From Trichinella spiralis (taxonomy: Eukaryota; Nematoda; Enoplea; Trichinellida; Trichinellidae): a DNA stretch of 64,000 nt. Made by a program: the position numbers and the translations under genes. Location of the stretch: positions 5,839,932 through 5,903,931 of the forward strand of contig CM012954.1 of assembly GCA_000181795.3 (NCBI GenBank). The letters run 5' to 3'. Below, piece after piece: positions 1-12,176 of the stretch; position 1 is the stretch's first letter, and every line of letters starts with the position of its first letter. Under the pieces are notes generated by a model. The model had not been told where the DNA came from, ran no database searches, and saw only the letters and a program-made list of their open reading frames with translations.

Positions 1-1232
1 TTAAAAAGCGGGGTGTTAGGAGGGGGTGTGGCGGGGAAAAGAAAGAAAACATTGTATGAAAAAATAGCAAATATATGAAAATTCATACCTGTCAGACCGG
101 ACAGGGATGACTTATAAAGCAAAACGTCGAGTCTTTCATTTTGTAACTGATGTTTGTGGTTTTCTCTTGGAGTGATGTCTAACAATCACAACGTATTTGT
201 TGAACTGAACCATGAAAATGACCAAACAACGCAGTGCAGTAAGTAATTAGACCGCCGTTCAGCAGCGAACATTTATACTATAATGCCGTTCCCTCAATAA
301 ACAGAAATTTATATAAGGAACATTGGTACCGCATTTGCATAGCACAAAGTGTACGTAGCAGAATGCCAACGGCTGTGTTTACCATCACATTTGCATAAAG
401 TTACTCTTCTGACCTAGAAATGCATGTTTGCTTTGAAAACGCATAATAACAACGTAATGAGCCAACACCAAAGATTATAATAATTGCTGAACAACAACAA
501 AATCCTGAATGCGTTGCAGATCAAAGCCACTATCTATCACAAATAATATTATGGCGTAAATTAAAGAAGTATAAAATAGTGTCTTACGTAAATGGGGCTG
601 CACTGTCACGATAATAATATGTCGCAATATTCAGCAAAACTCTCCGCACATCTGATGCATGTGAAACAACTAAGTCTCACCTGCCTCTTCAGCGCGTCTC
701 ACCCTTTTTATTAATTTTCAAAATTTTTTGAAAATTAATAAAAAGTTAAAATATAGATGTATTTGTTTTGAAATTCTACAAACAACAAAAACAACGTTAA
801 TATTAACATTATTTTGTTGGGCGACTTGTTCAAAGTCGATATAAAAGCATATTTGTTTTTGATTTTGCGTCTACATAGCAGTAGAACTCAAGAATACAGT
901 ATACAGAAGCCAAGTGACGAATTTGATTTTTCAAAAAATTATACTCAGACAGCGCTCTAATATAGCACTACAAATATTGATTTTTTAATTTCAAAATACA
1001 TTTTATACATTTAAATGTACATTAAAATTTTCATCAAAATATAATACAGATGCATAAACTGAACAACTGAACTCTGAGATATCCATATATATATATATAT
1101 AACAGCAGATCATCTCTTACTTTGTAAATAAATACTTGTAATTTTATTTATAATCCACAACTAAGTGATTAAAAATCATTTTCATTTTTTCATTGGAAAC
1201 ATCAATGAAATTATTTAAAAAAAATGCATATC
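1..1232. other. Intergenic/3' flank, no supported gene
   Basis: This AT-rich stretch lies beyond the 3' end of LEO1 and contains no exon I can support. Two fragments with good donor sites exist: on the plus strand an ATG near 176 followed by about 20 codons and a GTAAGT near 232, and on the minus strand an open stretch ending in a GTATGA donor near 88. Neither joins to anything recognisable. A (TA)n run lies near 1085-1101 and a perfect inverted repeat at 704-745 is listed separately. Confidence 0.5.
704..745. repeat. Perfect 20-bp inverted repeat with 2-nt spacer
   Basis: The left arm 704-723 is the exact reverse complement of the right arm 726-745, separated by two T residues. The arms are AT-rich and would form a near-continuous hairpin. 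No flanking target-site duplication or transposase is visible, so an element end is not established. It could equally be a replication-slippage palindrome. Confidence 0.85.
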
Positions 1233-3323
1233 CTATTCACTTTCTTCGTCATCTTCAATTACTGGTACACGTTTGCGAGCTATAGCAATTCCAGATTCAT
1301 TTGGTGAATCGGATTCACTGTCGTCATCAATTCGCTTCTTGACATTCCTTGCTCTGCTATTTCCCAACGCATTGTCCGAATCTTCACGTTCACTGGTGGA
1401 ATGCTGTGCACGAATATAATCCTTTGCACCAGTCTTATATTTGCGTTTTATGGCCGACAATGACACACCTTCTTCGTCTTCAGATTCATTGCGATCTGGT
1501 TCCAAATAATTAGCAGACAATCCACGAACCGGAGGTCGCTCTTTCACACGTCGCTGTTGTGTCTCCCTTCTAGCTTTAGCACGCAATCGTTCCTCTTCTT
1601 GCTGCAATAGGAAGAGAAAAAACATTTATTTCCACACGTTTCCAAAAAAATTTGCATAAAATATTGATTTATATTCACTTTTATCATTTTCTGTTTCAAT
1701 ACATCCGGATCTTCGCCAATCATTGAAAGCACTTTCACTTTTTGAGATTTTGTACTTCGATCAGCCATGCTAAGTGTCATCTTACGATGTGTGAAACTTT
1801 CGGTCGAATGAGGACGAAATGTGACTTTAGTATCAAATATCGCCTGACCCTGCAGTCCAGGTCCTTGTCGAATGAACAAATGATGATGATCCCCTTGTAA
1901 CGAATGTACGCTTATGTCAAAAATTTCCGATCCAATATATAAAGACATGCTAAAATGATAAAATTGATTATTATGAATAAGTCAATTGCAATTACTACAT
2001 TTTTTTTCGAAAACATGAAATAAACCTCTTAATTTTGAAAAGAGCAAATGCAAAAATGATGATAATAATAATCATAATAATATATATTCTTTAACTGTCC
2101 CGTTTACAATTAATTCATCATCATCAACTAAACTGTTCGCTAATTAGATACTAGATCAGTATTCTGATTCTGATCCATTCTGATGATTGCCATACTAAAT
2201 GTAGACTTGCTGATATAACAAAAAATGATTGTCTTTTATGCAACTGAGAGTTGTCAGCAGCATGCAGCAAAACTTCCAGCAACATAATTATTAATGAAAA
2301 ATAATAAATTTTTTGAATAGCACAAATCAATTTTTGAAGTGCTACAAAGTAAGCTTTTAAAGCTATTAAACTGAGATCAACTTTTCTTTTAGAAATTAAC
2401 ACAGCATTCCATACTCTGTACTTTCCAATGCGTGCATTCAACATGCAAACATGCATGCTGATCATTAATTTCTTGCCAATGATAAGAAACAAAATTATTT
2501 TCACATGACCCTTCACATTAAAAACGTATTTATCATTATTCTATAATAATATAATAACAACAGTTAAATAACAGACTTACCTTCCGTCAGACCAGCGGAT
2601 AATTTTCGCATTGCTTTCCGCAACGGAATTTCCGTGTTCATCGATCGTATTACGCCAGCGAATCGTATTCTCAACCTTGAGCTTCAATCGGCTTCTACCT
2701 TCCTCATCTAATACTTCATCTTCATCAATTTCATCTTCATAAGTATCAGCGTCGAATTCTCGAGGTTCAACGCTTATAAAATTCGGAAGCTTCACAAAAT
2801 GCAACTGACGACCCAAATTGACATCCACTTTCGGTACTTCAATTTCTATGACAGTTTCTTCTTCCACAGTTTCTTCTGCATCGCCTATTTTATTCTAAAT
2901 AATTTCAAATATTGTTAAATTTTGTCCAATTTCGTTTTTCTCAATAAACCTGATTAGCTGGTGGATGAGATGAAGACACTTTTTGCTCATTTTTCTCATT
3001 TTCCTCCTCGTCCGATGAACTAAGATCATGCGAATAACCGAAAATCGCATCTAAAATGAAATATAACTCCTATCAAAAAAATTCAAAATAAATTCATTCT
3101 AATAAATTATTTTAAAAGTATAGAAAAATCTGGTCACAATAATCGTTAATCAATCACCTGTATCAATTACAGTATCATTTTCTTCTGTTTTGATCTCATT
3201 TTTGGTTTCTGACACAATCGCATCCGCATTGCCTTCCACATTCTCGTCTTCACTACTAAAAATTACAGCGATTTCTTTTTTCACCAAAGGTTCGCCAAGC
3301 GATGACTCTCCATCTGATGACAT
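1233..3323 (-). CDS. leo-1: RNA polymerase-associated protein LEO1 (Paf1 complex)
   Basis: LEO1 is a nuclear subunit of the Paf1 complex, which travels with RNA polymerase II and supports elongation and co-transcriptional histone modification. Five exons (minus strand: 3158-3323, 2950-3050, 2581-2894, 1679-1949, 1233-1601) join in phase into 406 residues. The N-terminal part is acidic. The conserved core contains [24 protein letters not shown], the exon-junction motif WSDGSMSLYIG, then [38 protein letters not shown] and [13 protein letters not shown], all close to animal LEO1. The tail is acidic/serine-rich (IEDDEESE at the end). An acceptor-like TTTTCAG ends two bases before the ATG, so the mRNA may be trans-spliced there, or another 5' exon may exist. 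Prefoldin 2 lies upstream on the same strand. Identity is very secure; the exact N-terminus is not. Confidence 0.94.
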
Positions 3324-3948
3324 ATCTGAAAATAACAAAATCTTAACAATAGGTACATGTAAAGCGAAAAACAAATTAGGAAACGACTTCCAATTCAAAT
3401 TTATAAAAGAAACTACATAAATGTGATATCCAATAGATCTTTTCAAAATGACTGCATTTTATAAAAAGAGTTTCAACCAGACAATTTAGCATAATAATGC
3501 AATTTATGAAAATACATTTTCACTGACAGAATTTGGAACTTCGCATTGAACACTGAAAAAAAAACATAATCACTACAACAAATCATAACATCTACCATTA
3601 CAGTAAACATTTTAGGAAAAAAGACACAGGTATAAATTACAGTACGAAAAAGTTGAACAAATGAATATTGCTAGTTGAAAACGATTTTCTGATTATATCG
3701 CTTAATTATACGATTTTCCATAGATATCCCTTTTTAATTTTGAAAATACACAGTGAAAACTTAGCAACGATAATGCTAATAACAAGCGCGCAATAAATTA
3801 TGCAATTTGCTGTAAACGAAAGATATCGATTTGATGACCATTTAAAGATGTTTAAAATTTATTTTAAGCTGCACCACTGCTCTCGACGAGACAAGATTTA
3901 CACACCAAATTCAGCATAAGGAAAAAAGTTTTGAAAATCTTAAAATGA

Positions 3949-4338
3949 TTATCCATCTTTGAGATTAATCTTTTTAAAAGAAATTCCCGGAATCTCTGTA
4001 ATATCATTTCTTTCTAAAAATTCTGCGCATTCTTTCTTCTTTTCTTTCAAATTATCCGATAATACTTTTAGCACGTCGCCTAAATTTTGCTCTTTCAAAC
4101 GTAAAGCCGGTAAAATTTCTGCCACTGTCCATTCAACGAGCACTCCTCCGATCATTCTGTACGCTTTGCGGTCGCCATTCATCTTTTCCAAACGTTCGAT
4201 TATGATTTTATGCTCGTGTCGCTCAAACTTCAACTCGTTCAGCTTCGCCGCAATTGCTCGCTCTTCACTTTGCAGGCGATTTAATGTTTCTGCAGCTTGC
4301 CGGGGTGTGATTTCACTGTCAGTTGCCATCTCTTTCAA
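3949..4338 (-). CDS. pfd-2: Prefoldin subunit 2
   Basis: Prefoldin is a cytosolic hexameric co-chaperone that hands nascent actin and tubulin to the TRiC/CCT chaperonin; subunit 2 is one of its four beta-type subunits. A single exon encodes 129 residues (126 if the internal ATG at codon 4 is used, giving MATDSEITPRQAAETLNRL). The middle carries the diagnostic YRMIGGVLVEWTVAEILPAL, the beta-hairpin region of PFDN2, flanked by two helical coiled-coil segments (LNRLQSEERAIAAKLNELK and the Lys/Glu-rich LSDNLKEKKKECAEFL). Length matches the family. It lies about 0.6 kb upstream of LEO1 on the same strand. The gene for another prefoldin subunit (subunit 3) lies about 21 kb away in this window. Confidence 0.93.
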   Translation of the reverse strand: MKEMATDSEITPRQAAETLNRLQSEERAIAAKLNELKFERHEHKIIIERLEKMNGDRKAYRMIGGVLVEWTVAEILPALRLKEQNLGDVLKVLSDNLKEKKKECAEFLERNDITEIPGISFKKINLKDG

Positions 4339-5795
4339 TTAATCTATACGTCTGTAAACCCATTATTATTAAGTGTATTACAATAAATGTCGAACAATAA
4401 AATTTAATCGACAAAATTTCAACTAAATACTTAAACATTGTACAACTGGAGTGGATTTAAACGGAAAATATTGACATATAGCAATTTTGTAAACTACATA
4501 GCGGCAGCAACACTATTTACATTAATAACAGCCAGTTACAGTATTAGCAGTGTAGCATTAATAATTAAATCAGAATTAAAAAAAGCGAAAAACCCGATAC
4601 AATTTAAAACAACGATCACTAAGATGCGTATTTAAAAACATTCCCTTTGATACAATTGTTATTAAACAATATTACACTGTTCAACATAAATACTTTCTAC
4701 AGCAGCTTTTAAAATAATTTCCAACATTATAAACGTTCTTTTTCAACTGTATTTCATAACAATAGCAAACAAAAATCACAGAATAAATGAAAATCAGAAT
4801 TAATACAAATACTATAGTATCTTTATAAATCTGATTTTCAAGTTTAAAATTTATTTATTTATTTATTGAAAACTTATTGGAAATTCAACATTGCTGTTAG
4901 CTTCCAGTGCTTTTATATTGTTGATTCATTTTCAGAGGTTGAGTTCAACGCTCGTTGACTGGTCAATTTGATGAAACTTACTACCACTTCCAAATCTGAG
5001 CGTCATTTATCTTCATCAGTTGATCGTTTTACCGTTGATCATAAAATTTACATACATATATAAATTCTTAAAGAAATGTTTATTCTAAATTAATCAACAA
5101 TATTCTTCATATGATTATTATTTTGTCATTATTATTATTATTATTAATGTAGAATTTTTCTTTATTGGTGTTTCATTAACCTATAATGGAAAATAAAGTT
5201 AAAATTTTCAGTCCGTCAGTATGAATAGAATTGCATTTGAATTAGAAAAGAAATGATTCATTTCATCAGACACGGCAACAGATCAACAATTGTACGATTT
5301 TTATTGAAGTGAAAAAGCATTTAATTCAACAAATGTTTTCCGTGTGTTTGCCCAACTAGTTCAGAATATTGAAAACAACCTGCTCTGGTGCGGAACTACA
5401 AAGTGTAATTTTGGGGCAATTTTTAAAATTAGCTAAAATGTGTGCTAATGATGAACATTAATATTCAGAAGTCGACTTTAATTAATCAAAATCAACTCTC
5501 AGATAAAAAAGATAAATAGATTAAAATGAACAAATTTTACACATGCATATTTGCATATTTGTATTTCATTTCGATATAATAGAATGAAGAATTGATTTTT
5601 CCCATTTGAAAAGAATCCTTTTACCTCTAAGACATGGTTGATTTGCAATTGTTGGAAACTTGTTTCTTAGCCGGTTGTAAACGACCGAATTTTATTGCTG
5701 CAACGAAAGTCTTCTAAAATGCACAGCATCAGTGTCTACCACAAGAGCAACTGCTTGTTCATAAATAATCACAGAAGCTTGTTACAGATACAGAT
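4339..5795. other. Intergenic, no gene seen
   Basis: AT-rich spacer between the divergent prefoldin 2 and secreted-protein genes. It contains short TTTA repeats (about 4849-4866) and ATT runs near 5125-5150 but no open frame with coding character or splice context. An open frame at 4438-4635 on the plus strand looks like a chance run of AT-rich codons. Confidence 0.6.
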
Positions 5796-6501
5796 ATGCG
5801 GCCAGAGATGCTTGTTCAATTTGTCATTTTCAGCTTTCTTTGCACAACGTTCTCCGTTTGTCAAGCACGTGACAGAACGGAAATGTGCAAAAAAGGAGAA
5901 CATCTAGCCTCAATCAGCCGTAACCAAACCACTGGCGCCATTCAGTTAACCTGCAACAAACTTCTGAACAACGACAAAGTAAGTAACAATTATTCATTAC
6001 GTTCACGTGTGTGTGTGTGTTGTGAAAATGAAAAGCAAAAATAAAATGACTAATAATAATAATAATATCATTCTTACACAACACAGGATACAAGCTGCAC
6101 TACACTGAAGCCGATGAAATGCGACGGCTCAAAGGAAGGATGTCCAAATGGTAGCTGGCTAGCCGGCTTCGACATCTTCGAAATGGACGACAACGTCGAG
6201 ATGTTACAGCCACTGTGCTGTACTTCAAAAACAATCCGCATTAATCAAAAAATCTGCTCGAAAAATATGCTTCGAACAAGCAACAACGATCCACTGCCAA
6301 TCACAACAAGCAGCCGACTTAACCAAGGCATCTGGTGCTATCTGCTGCCAAACAGAAGCGGCAGGTGAGTGTGAATTCGTTCGCTAATTTTTATTTCTTC
6401 TTCATTAAAAAATTTTTCAAATCAAAAAACATCATCATTTTAATTTCAGAGTTCTGAAAACAGTATTAGTGATCGAAGCGTGCAAATATGACAAGCAATG
6501 A
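5796..6501 (+). CDS. Secreted cysteine-rich protein, unknown function
   Basis: Three exons (5796-5978, 6087-6364, 6450-6501) join in phase into 170 residues. The N-terminus is a clear signal peptide (MLVQFVIFSFLCTTFSVCQA, preceded by MRPE). The mature part has about ten cysteines in a scattered pattern, including MCKKG, LTCNKLL, DTSCTTL, a CC pair in QPLCCTSK, ICSKN, GIWCYLL and EACKYD, and the stretch GSWLAGFDIFEMDDN. No membrane segment follows, so it is probably secreted. I do not recognise the family; the length and pattern suggest a nematode-type extracellular protein. Donor GTAAGT and GTGAGT sites and acceptors ending CACAG and TTTCAG are good. A CAG lies two bases before the chosen ATG, compatible with trans-splicing. 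The gene converges on the SLC41 gene, whose stop codon is only about 220 nt downstream. Confidence 0.75.
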
Positions 6502-6724
6502 CAAAAGAATAAACAAAAAACAATACTCATCATTGCCTTCTTATTATCATTATTAATATTATTATAACATAAAAATTTCAACGAATAAAGATACTGCGTT
6601 ATGTCACATATGTAAGAAAGAAAGCAGTGAATTTCATCCGGTGAAACGAACATGTTGAGCAAAATAAAGAGAACTAGGAAAGGATATTTAAAAGAGAACA
6701 AAACATCATTATTATTTTTTTCAA

Positions 6725-9700
6725 TTAGTCACCTACGTCAGCGTCGTGATCGCCTAATGAACTCATAATGTAGAAGCAGATATAAAGTAACAGTGTACCG
6801 AGAAAATCGCCCAGTGCTGTTAAATAAGGAATCGCAATGTCGTCGGGATTCATCTTCCACTTCCAAAGCATGTGCACACCGACGAAGCAAAAATACAGCA
6901 ATATGAACACTTGCACATAAGCTGCACCAAGATAAAACAACATAAATTTCAAACTGACCGTCGTATGGCCCGCATTCAGAAAGCTGATGATCAAGGCAAA
7001 GAACGCATGTCCTGGACCGACGAACGACACCAGCACCCATGCGGCAGTGATGTGCGGTTCTGAATGGCAAATAAAAGTTGACAACAAATTTTTTTTGTAA
7101 AATTAAAATCATCTCATACGTTTTCCGAAAAACACCCAAAACGGATTTGCCGCCTGCCGACCGCGTAAATACGACGCCACTTTGCCAAGTTTTTCATTTT
7201 TATGCAAATATGTTGATATGCGACTAGCCTGAATTGCGACTAAATTGCCTCCGATGCCTTCGAAATTGCAAAAATGCAAAAACAAAAGTTAAAATGTATA
7301 ATTGTAATATTCTGTTGAAATACCATTTATAATTGGCTGAAAAACGGCAATTCCTTTGAACTGTGTCACAGATCGACCCAAAATAAAGCCGCTACCACTA
7401 AATAGACACAATGCACAAATTATGCTTAAAATTTCAACGTGTAATATATATTCAACCTGCTAATCAACATTGAGCATATAATTGGAGAAAAGCCATTCAA
7501 GACGACCTCCTTTGTGTCCTTATTCTTCCAAGATCCAAGAAAACAAACTGGCAACAATGCAATTAATCCAAAAATTATCAGCGTACAAACAATTGTAGGA
7601 CGTCCTGAAAAATTGAAACAATGAAAAGTGTATTTTAAAAAATTTAAACAAAAATCTTACCGATGATCAGCAAGTAGAAGCTCCCAATATAAGCAAGCAT
7701 GGTCAATGTCACCAAATCACCCAGACTTGCCGCAATGGGAGTGGCAACATTGTCTGGATTAATGCCAAAATACCTGCATAGCAAAATCACACTAATCATG
7801 ACCAAGCCTAAAAATTTCAATCTTATTTTAATAAATGAACAAATAATGAAAACCAAATGCCACTCTATTTAGTGAAGATTCAATTTTTTTTAAAAATTCC
7901 CCCCAAATCCCCTTACTGATTTCGCACAACGAATTCATAGTAAATGAATTTCTAATATTTTTTGTTTTTGCTCGTACAGTTGAATTTAAAGACTTTAACA
8001 TCAGTTTCTTTAAAAAAATAAATACAAGAAGATTCATACTTAGAAAAAAAGATGCTGAAATGCCAGTTGACATGCTGCTCGCTATTAGCACAACAATATT
8101 TACAAAAATCACTTCACCGTTAGTTATCCACCGCAATAAAATTGCCAGAAATGAAGCAAATAAAGAAATAACATTCGCTTGTGTCTAAACAATAAACAAA
8201 AAAAATACTTGTAACAAAAAATTATTTGACCTCAAGTCATACCTCAATTAAGCACAAATTCGCTACGAGTAAAGCTGAACGTTCACTTTGGTTGTCGAGC
8301 AAGCCCATATTCGCCTTAATATTTTTTAATGAAAATGAGAAACAAATGCAGACTTTCTATTTATTGTCTACAGACTGTAATGTGCATATAATATACCATT
8401 GTTGAAAGACGAGACGCTAGGGTCATCTCTAAATTTCCTTTTAATCCCAACAAGGCAGGAACAAGTATAAACATTTCTGGAATCTTAGTAAAAACCATCC
8501 AATGCTATAATTAAAAAAATGAAATCAAATATTAAGTGAATGAAAAAAAAATCAAAACAAACCTGCACATAGTCCAGAACAAGCCCTGCACCTACAGTAC
8601 CGAGACCGGCAATCAAAAATGGAAGAAACATCTGCACTGCCATAGTTTTTCCAGTCTCTAGCTTATTTTTCACCTCATTAGCGTCGGATAACTTACCGAC
8701 TGGTGGAGTATTATATCCATTACAGTCACATTTTTCATCTAATTTCATTTCAACAGCATCATTTGGAGAACCCATCAGCAAGGGCTGTTCATCTGATGGA
8801 TCCTCACTTTCCGAAACAACTTTTGTCTTCGACGAACAAGAACCACCTTCGCCTTCTGCTGTACAATTTCCCTTAACAAGCGACAACAGTTTATTACAAT
8901 TGAAAACACAACAAATTGAAAATAATATTTCAAGGATACTTAAAAAACATGCAAAGATAAACAAAAAAACAAAATATAGTGCATACAATTTGATTTCAAA
9001 ATGAGTACTTTAAAATTTGTCTTATCAGAAAAACACTCAATTGAATAAAATACTCATTAGGCATCAAGGTAATGTATTAATAACATACAATTTTAAATAG
9101 AAAACTGTCCAAAAAACAAAACATAATGCATAAAACTATGAGTGAAAGTAAAAGCTGAGTTTGTAAGTTACTGTAAGTACTGTAAGGTGAGTTTACTTTA
9201 AAACTTTTAAAATAACTGAACATAACTTTAAAGTTAACATATAAAGTGCAATATATGTATGAAACTGCAACAAAAATGTAAAGAAAATGCATCCTGCTCA
9301 TCAAAATACTCAAAAAAATACAATTTAGTTGTATAGTTCAAACAAAATATAAGTAAGCGTATTTGGCTATATACATAAATATTACGTATTTAGCATTCGT
9401 ACAAATATGTCATACTAGTTATGATAAAGGTAAGCAAGCTTAAAAAATCATAACACTTTCTAACAACCCTTGCTTTTGAAATTTCATTGGATACTGAACA
9501 AAAAATACAGATACACTTTGAAAAAAATCTTCCAAATGAAAATCTTATACATTAAAAGAAGATAAGAAATAATTTAACATAACTTTTAACTGTTAAATCA
9601 TAAAGCCAAAAGCTTCACTGGCATAAATAAATCATTAACATAACATTCAAAATACCGTAACAACACTACTGATTATGCATTATAACTATAATAACAACAG

Positions 9701-10239
9701 CCGATAATTGGACTTACATAATAATTATCATAACGTAGATAAATGGAAGAGTACATGTTACAGTCTAATATTAAACAATGACGAAAATTTTGAACGTTTA
9801 AAATAATAATAATAACAACATACTGTTTCATTATTCTCGTAAACGTATTCTAATATACCTCCAACATGTTTACCAAGCAAATAAACATCAATTGAATTAA
9901 AAACGCAATTATTTTCTGTGTTAGCATTAATACGATCAATCTTATTAAAAAAACAAAACGTACAATATCTTGAAAAATAAACAAAGCAGATTATCAATTT
10001 TGTACTGTTGCATACTTTTAAACATTTCAACATCTTAAAGATAAAAGTTCAAATGAAACTTTTATAATACATATCGTGCAATACGGGTTACAATATACAG
10101 TTTTAAAAACTCACCAACTGAGCTTCATTGCAAGCTTCCTCATTTGTTGTTGACAGTGGCTCGACTTTTGAACTACCAGAACGAAATACGATTTCATCCA
10201 ACTCCACGTCGTCGACAGTTTCTGTTGTTCCACAAGCCG
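6725..10239 (-). CDS. SLC41A: SLC41-family Mg2+ transporter (MgtE-like), 5' end incomplete
   Basis: SLC41 proteins are plasma-membrane Mg2+ carriers or Na+/Mg2+ exchangers related to bacterial MgtE. Ten exons were recovered (10115-10239, 8563-8871, 8397-8504, 8243-8314, 8040-8184, 7661-7807, 7457-7604, 7324-7397, 7120-7257, 6725-7059), all in phase, about 530 residues. A polar acidic N-terminal tail precedes two homologous MgtE-type membrane repeats. Repeat 1 has [33 protein letters not shown] and [15 protein letters not shown]; repeat 2 has [20 protein letters not shown] and [15 protein letters not shown]. The protein ends [10 protein letters not shown], as in human SLC41A1. The first recovered exon opens in phase 2, so the start codon lies in a further 5' exon, probably between 10240 and 10778, that I could not fix. 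The intron at 8872-10114 is long for this genome. It is head-to-head with the UPF0462 gene. Confidence 0.93.
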
Positions 10240-10778
10240 CTGTATCAATAAAAGGAACCATTCATGCAATGATATACTGTTTTAGTAAGACTGGATGGAG
10301 TAAAAGTTTGTTAAAAAGTTTATTTCAAAAAATTGAAAAATATACCGAAAATTTAAAATCTAATTTAAAATGCATGACAACTATTGTCACAACAAGAACT
10401 CCAGTATAGAAAACAAAAGTGACAGCAGTTTCCAAAATTACAGTATGACATCAATTCAAGCATATAATAAATTTGAAATATGATAATTAAAAGCAGCATT
10501 ATAATATTGTTATTATTTATAAACAAAAATAATCGAATTCCCCATTAAATGTAAAGAATAACAACTGCTTTGTTCTTCAATTAACTGTTTACTGTATGAG
10601 TCATACTGTAAACATTCAACAATTTTGCATAATCAGTATTCTCAAAAAATACCATACTTTTGTGAGCGGTATATTGAATGCTGAAATAACGCAACTTATT
10701 TGTAAATATACTAAATAATTTTCAGTGCTTCGTTATTATCTATGTTGAAATTTATTTCCACCACGTGGTAATGCAAAA

Positions 10779-11634
10779 ATGAAAAGTTTCCGAGAAGATG
10801 CGGATTCAGAGCAAGTAAAAGAATATTTTTACAAAAAATAAGTAATTTTACATATGAAATATTATTTTTTAGACCAGTGGTACTGCCTTAATTGTTCCAT
10901 ATGGAGCATCTCGACAGTCGGAAGTAACTGCGACAGGTTTTGATTTTGTAATTGATAAAACTTGGAACAACTGTCCAGTAACTGACCATGATCGTTTTCA
11001 TTTCCACTTGGAATGGCAATTTAAACGCGTACGCGGTCAGCCGCATAAGAGATTTGTTAAAGTATTCGTTGATGGTCCACTTTTTGATGATCCTCCTGAA
11101 CCTGACGAATTTGCTGGTCACTTTGCCGATTTGCACCGTCATGAATGTGTGGTGATTGTGTTCAGTAACAAAAATCGAGACATGCTCGAAGTTTCTGTTG
11201 GTCCTCATGGTCACTGGCTAGTGCGACTATTCAAAAACAAAAATAAAGAAATAACAAAAACAGAGCTCGACCTGGAGGTAATTATAGAATGATTATTTTT
11301 TATGCGCAGTAATTTGTTAATTATGACTATTATTAATTTGTTTGCTTTCTAGGTGCAAAATGTTTTTCAAGGAAACGTATGGCGATGTACTTTTGAAATT
11401 CCGCTTGCATTTTTCCCAGCAAATGTGACACGTATAAATGCATTCGCTTGTCACGGAAGCGGAAAACGACGACACGTTGACGCATTGAATCCTTCCTTCA
11501 ACGGTTCAGTAGACGATGTACCCGATTTTCATCGCCTCGAGACACACAAACCCATCAACATCGAACGTCTGATTCCGCAAGGTTTCAATGAACAAACATT
11601 CAATGATGTTTCATATGGAAATATGTGGAACTAA
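10779..11634 (+). CDS. UPF0462 family protein (C4orf33-like)
   Basis: Three exons (10779-10814, 10873-11277, 11353-11634) join in phase into 240 residues. The family has no assigned biochemical function. Matches to the C4orf33/UPF0462 pattern are VIDKTWNNCPV near the N-terminus, DPPEPDEFAGHFADL, LEVSVGPHGHWLVRLF, IPLAFFPANVTRINAFACHG followed by SGKRRHVDALNP, and DFHRLETHKPIN near the end. The usual acidic residues in the human segment DYEVVEAFF are replaced here by HRHECVVIVF, so this copy is divergent. The first exon is only 12 codons. There is no signal peptide or membrane segment, so the protein is probably cytosolic. POLR1H starts 173 nt after the stop on the same strand, and SLC41 lies head-to-head upstream. 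Confidence 0.85.
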
Positions 11635-11807
11635 TGTTATACAGTATTAACACAAACGAATATGATTAAAAAATTACATGCTGCTCAAACGTTGTCTACA
11701 TGTGACAGTTGTGAGTCATATAATATTGATTTATGAGAAAAAATACTTCTACCTGTGAAGGATTCCTTTCATGTTAAGTATAATTTTAAATTCTGCAGAT
11801 CAATTCA

Positions 11808-12176
11808 ATGGAGCAGGAAAAAGGATGGCAGTTTCCAAGCTTCTGTACCTTCTGCGGCACTATACTGCCTTACGACGACGACGATGACGGATATAGCAAG
11901 TGTTTTATGTGCAAAGCGAAAATTACCGTGCCCAAGATTAGCCGTCTGCTAGTTTGGCAGCACGTCGAGAGGTTCAATCAAGCCAAAGATACTACTAGAG
12001 ATTCAGCGAAGCCGACGCAAGACAACAGCGGTGGGGTGACAGTTGAGAAGAAATGTGCGAAATGTGGCCACGATAAAATGAGCTATTCGACTAGGCAGAC
12101 GCGTTCCGCCGACGAAGGGATGACTGTTTTCTTTACTTGTCTCAACTGTGGCCACAAAGAAATTGAACATTCTTAA
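11808..12176 (+). CDS. POLR1H: DNA-directed RNA polymerase I subunit RPA12 (POLR1H)
   Basis: This small subunit of nucleolar RNA polymerase I supports RNA cleavage and termination during rRNA synthesis. One exon encodes 122 residues, the usual length. It has two zinc ribbons: N-terminal Cys13, Cys16, Cys32, Cys35, and a TFIIS-like C-terminal ribbon with Cys83, Cys86, Cys111, Cys114. The hairpin RQTRSADEGMTVFFTC carries the catalytic Asp-Glu pair (residues 102-103), nearly identical to human POLR1H. The loop of the first ribbon has five consecutive aspartates. A CTGCAG acceptor-like site ends about 10 nt before the ATG, and the upstream gene ends only 173 nt away on the same strand. A two-gene operon resolved by trans-splicing is therefore possible, but not shown. 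The gene converges on the DNAJB12-like gene. Confidence 0.95.
   Translation: MEQEKGWQFPSFCTFCGTILPYDDDDDGYSKCFMCKAKITVPKISRLLVWQHVERFNQAKDTTRDSAKPTQDNSGGVTVEKKCAKCGHDKMSYSTRQTRSADEGMTVFFTCLNCGHKEIEHS

Noticed and set aside
4438-4635. 65-codon plus-strand open frame
   Set aside because: AT-rich codons, no splice context, no family resemblance, and it lies in a promoter spacer.
8872-8988. Hydrophobic N-terminal extension of the SLC41 exon starting at an ATG near 8986
   Set aside because: The segment is AT-rich intron-like sequence. An acceptor at 8872-8873 joins in phase to the upstream acidic exon at 10115-10239, which suits a cytosolic tail better.
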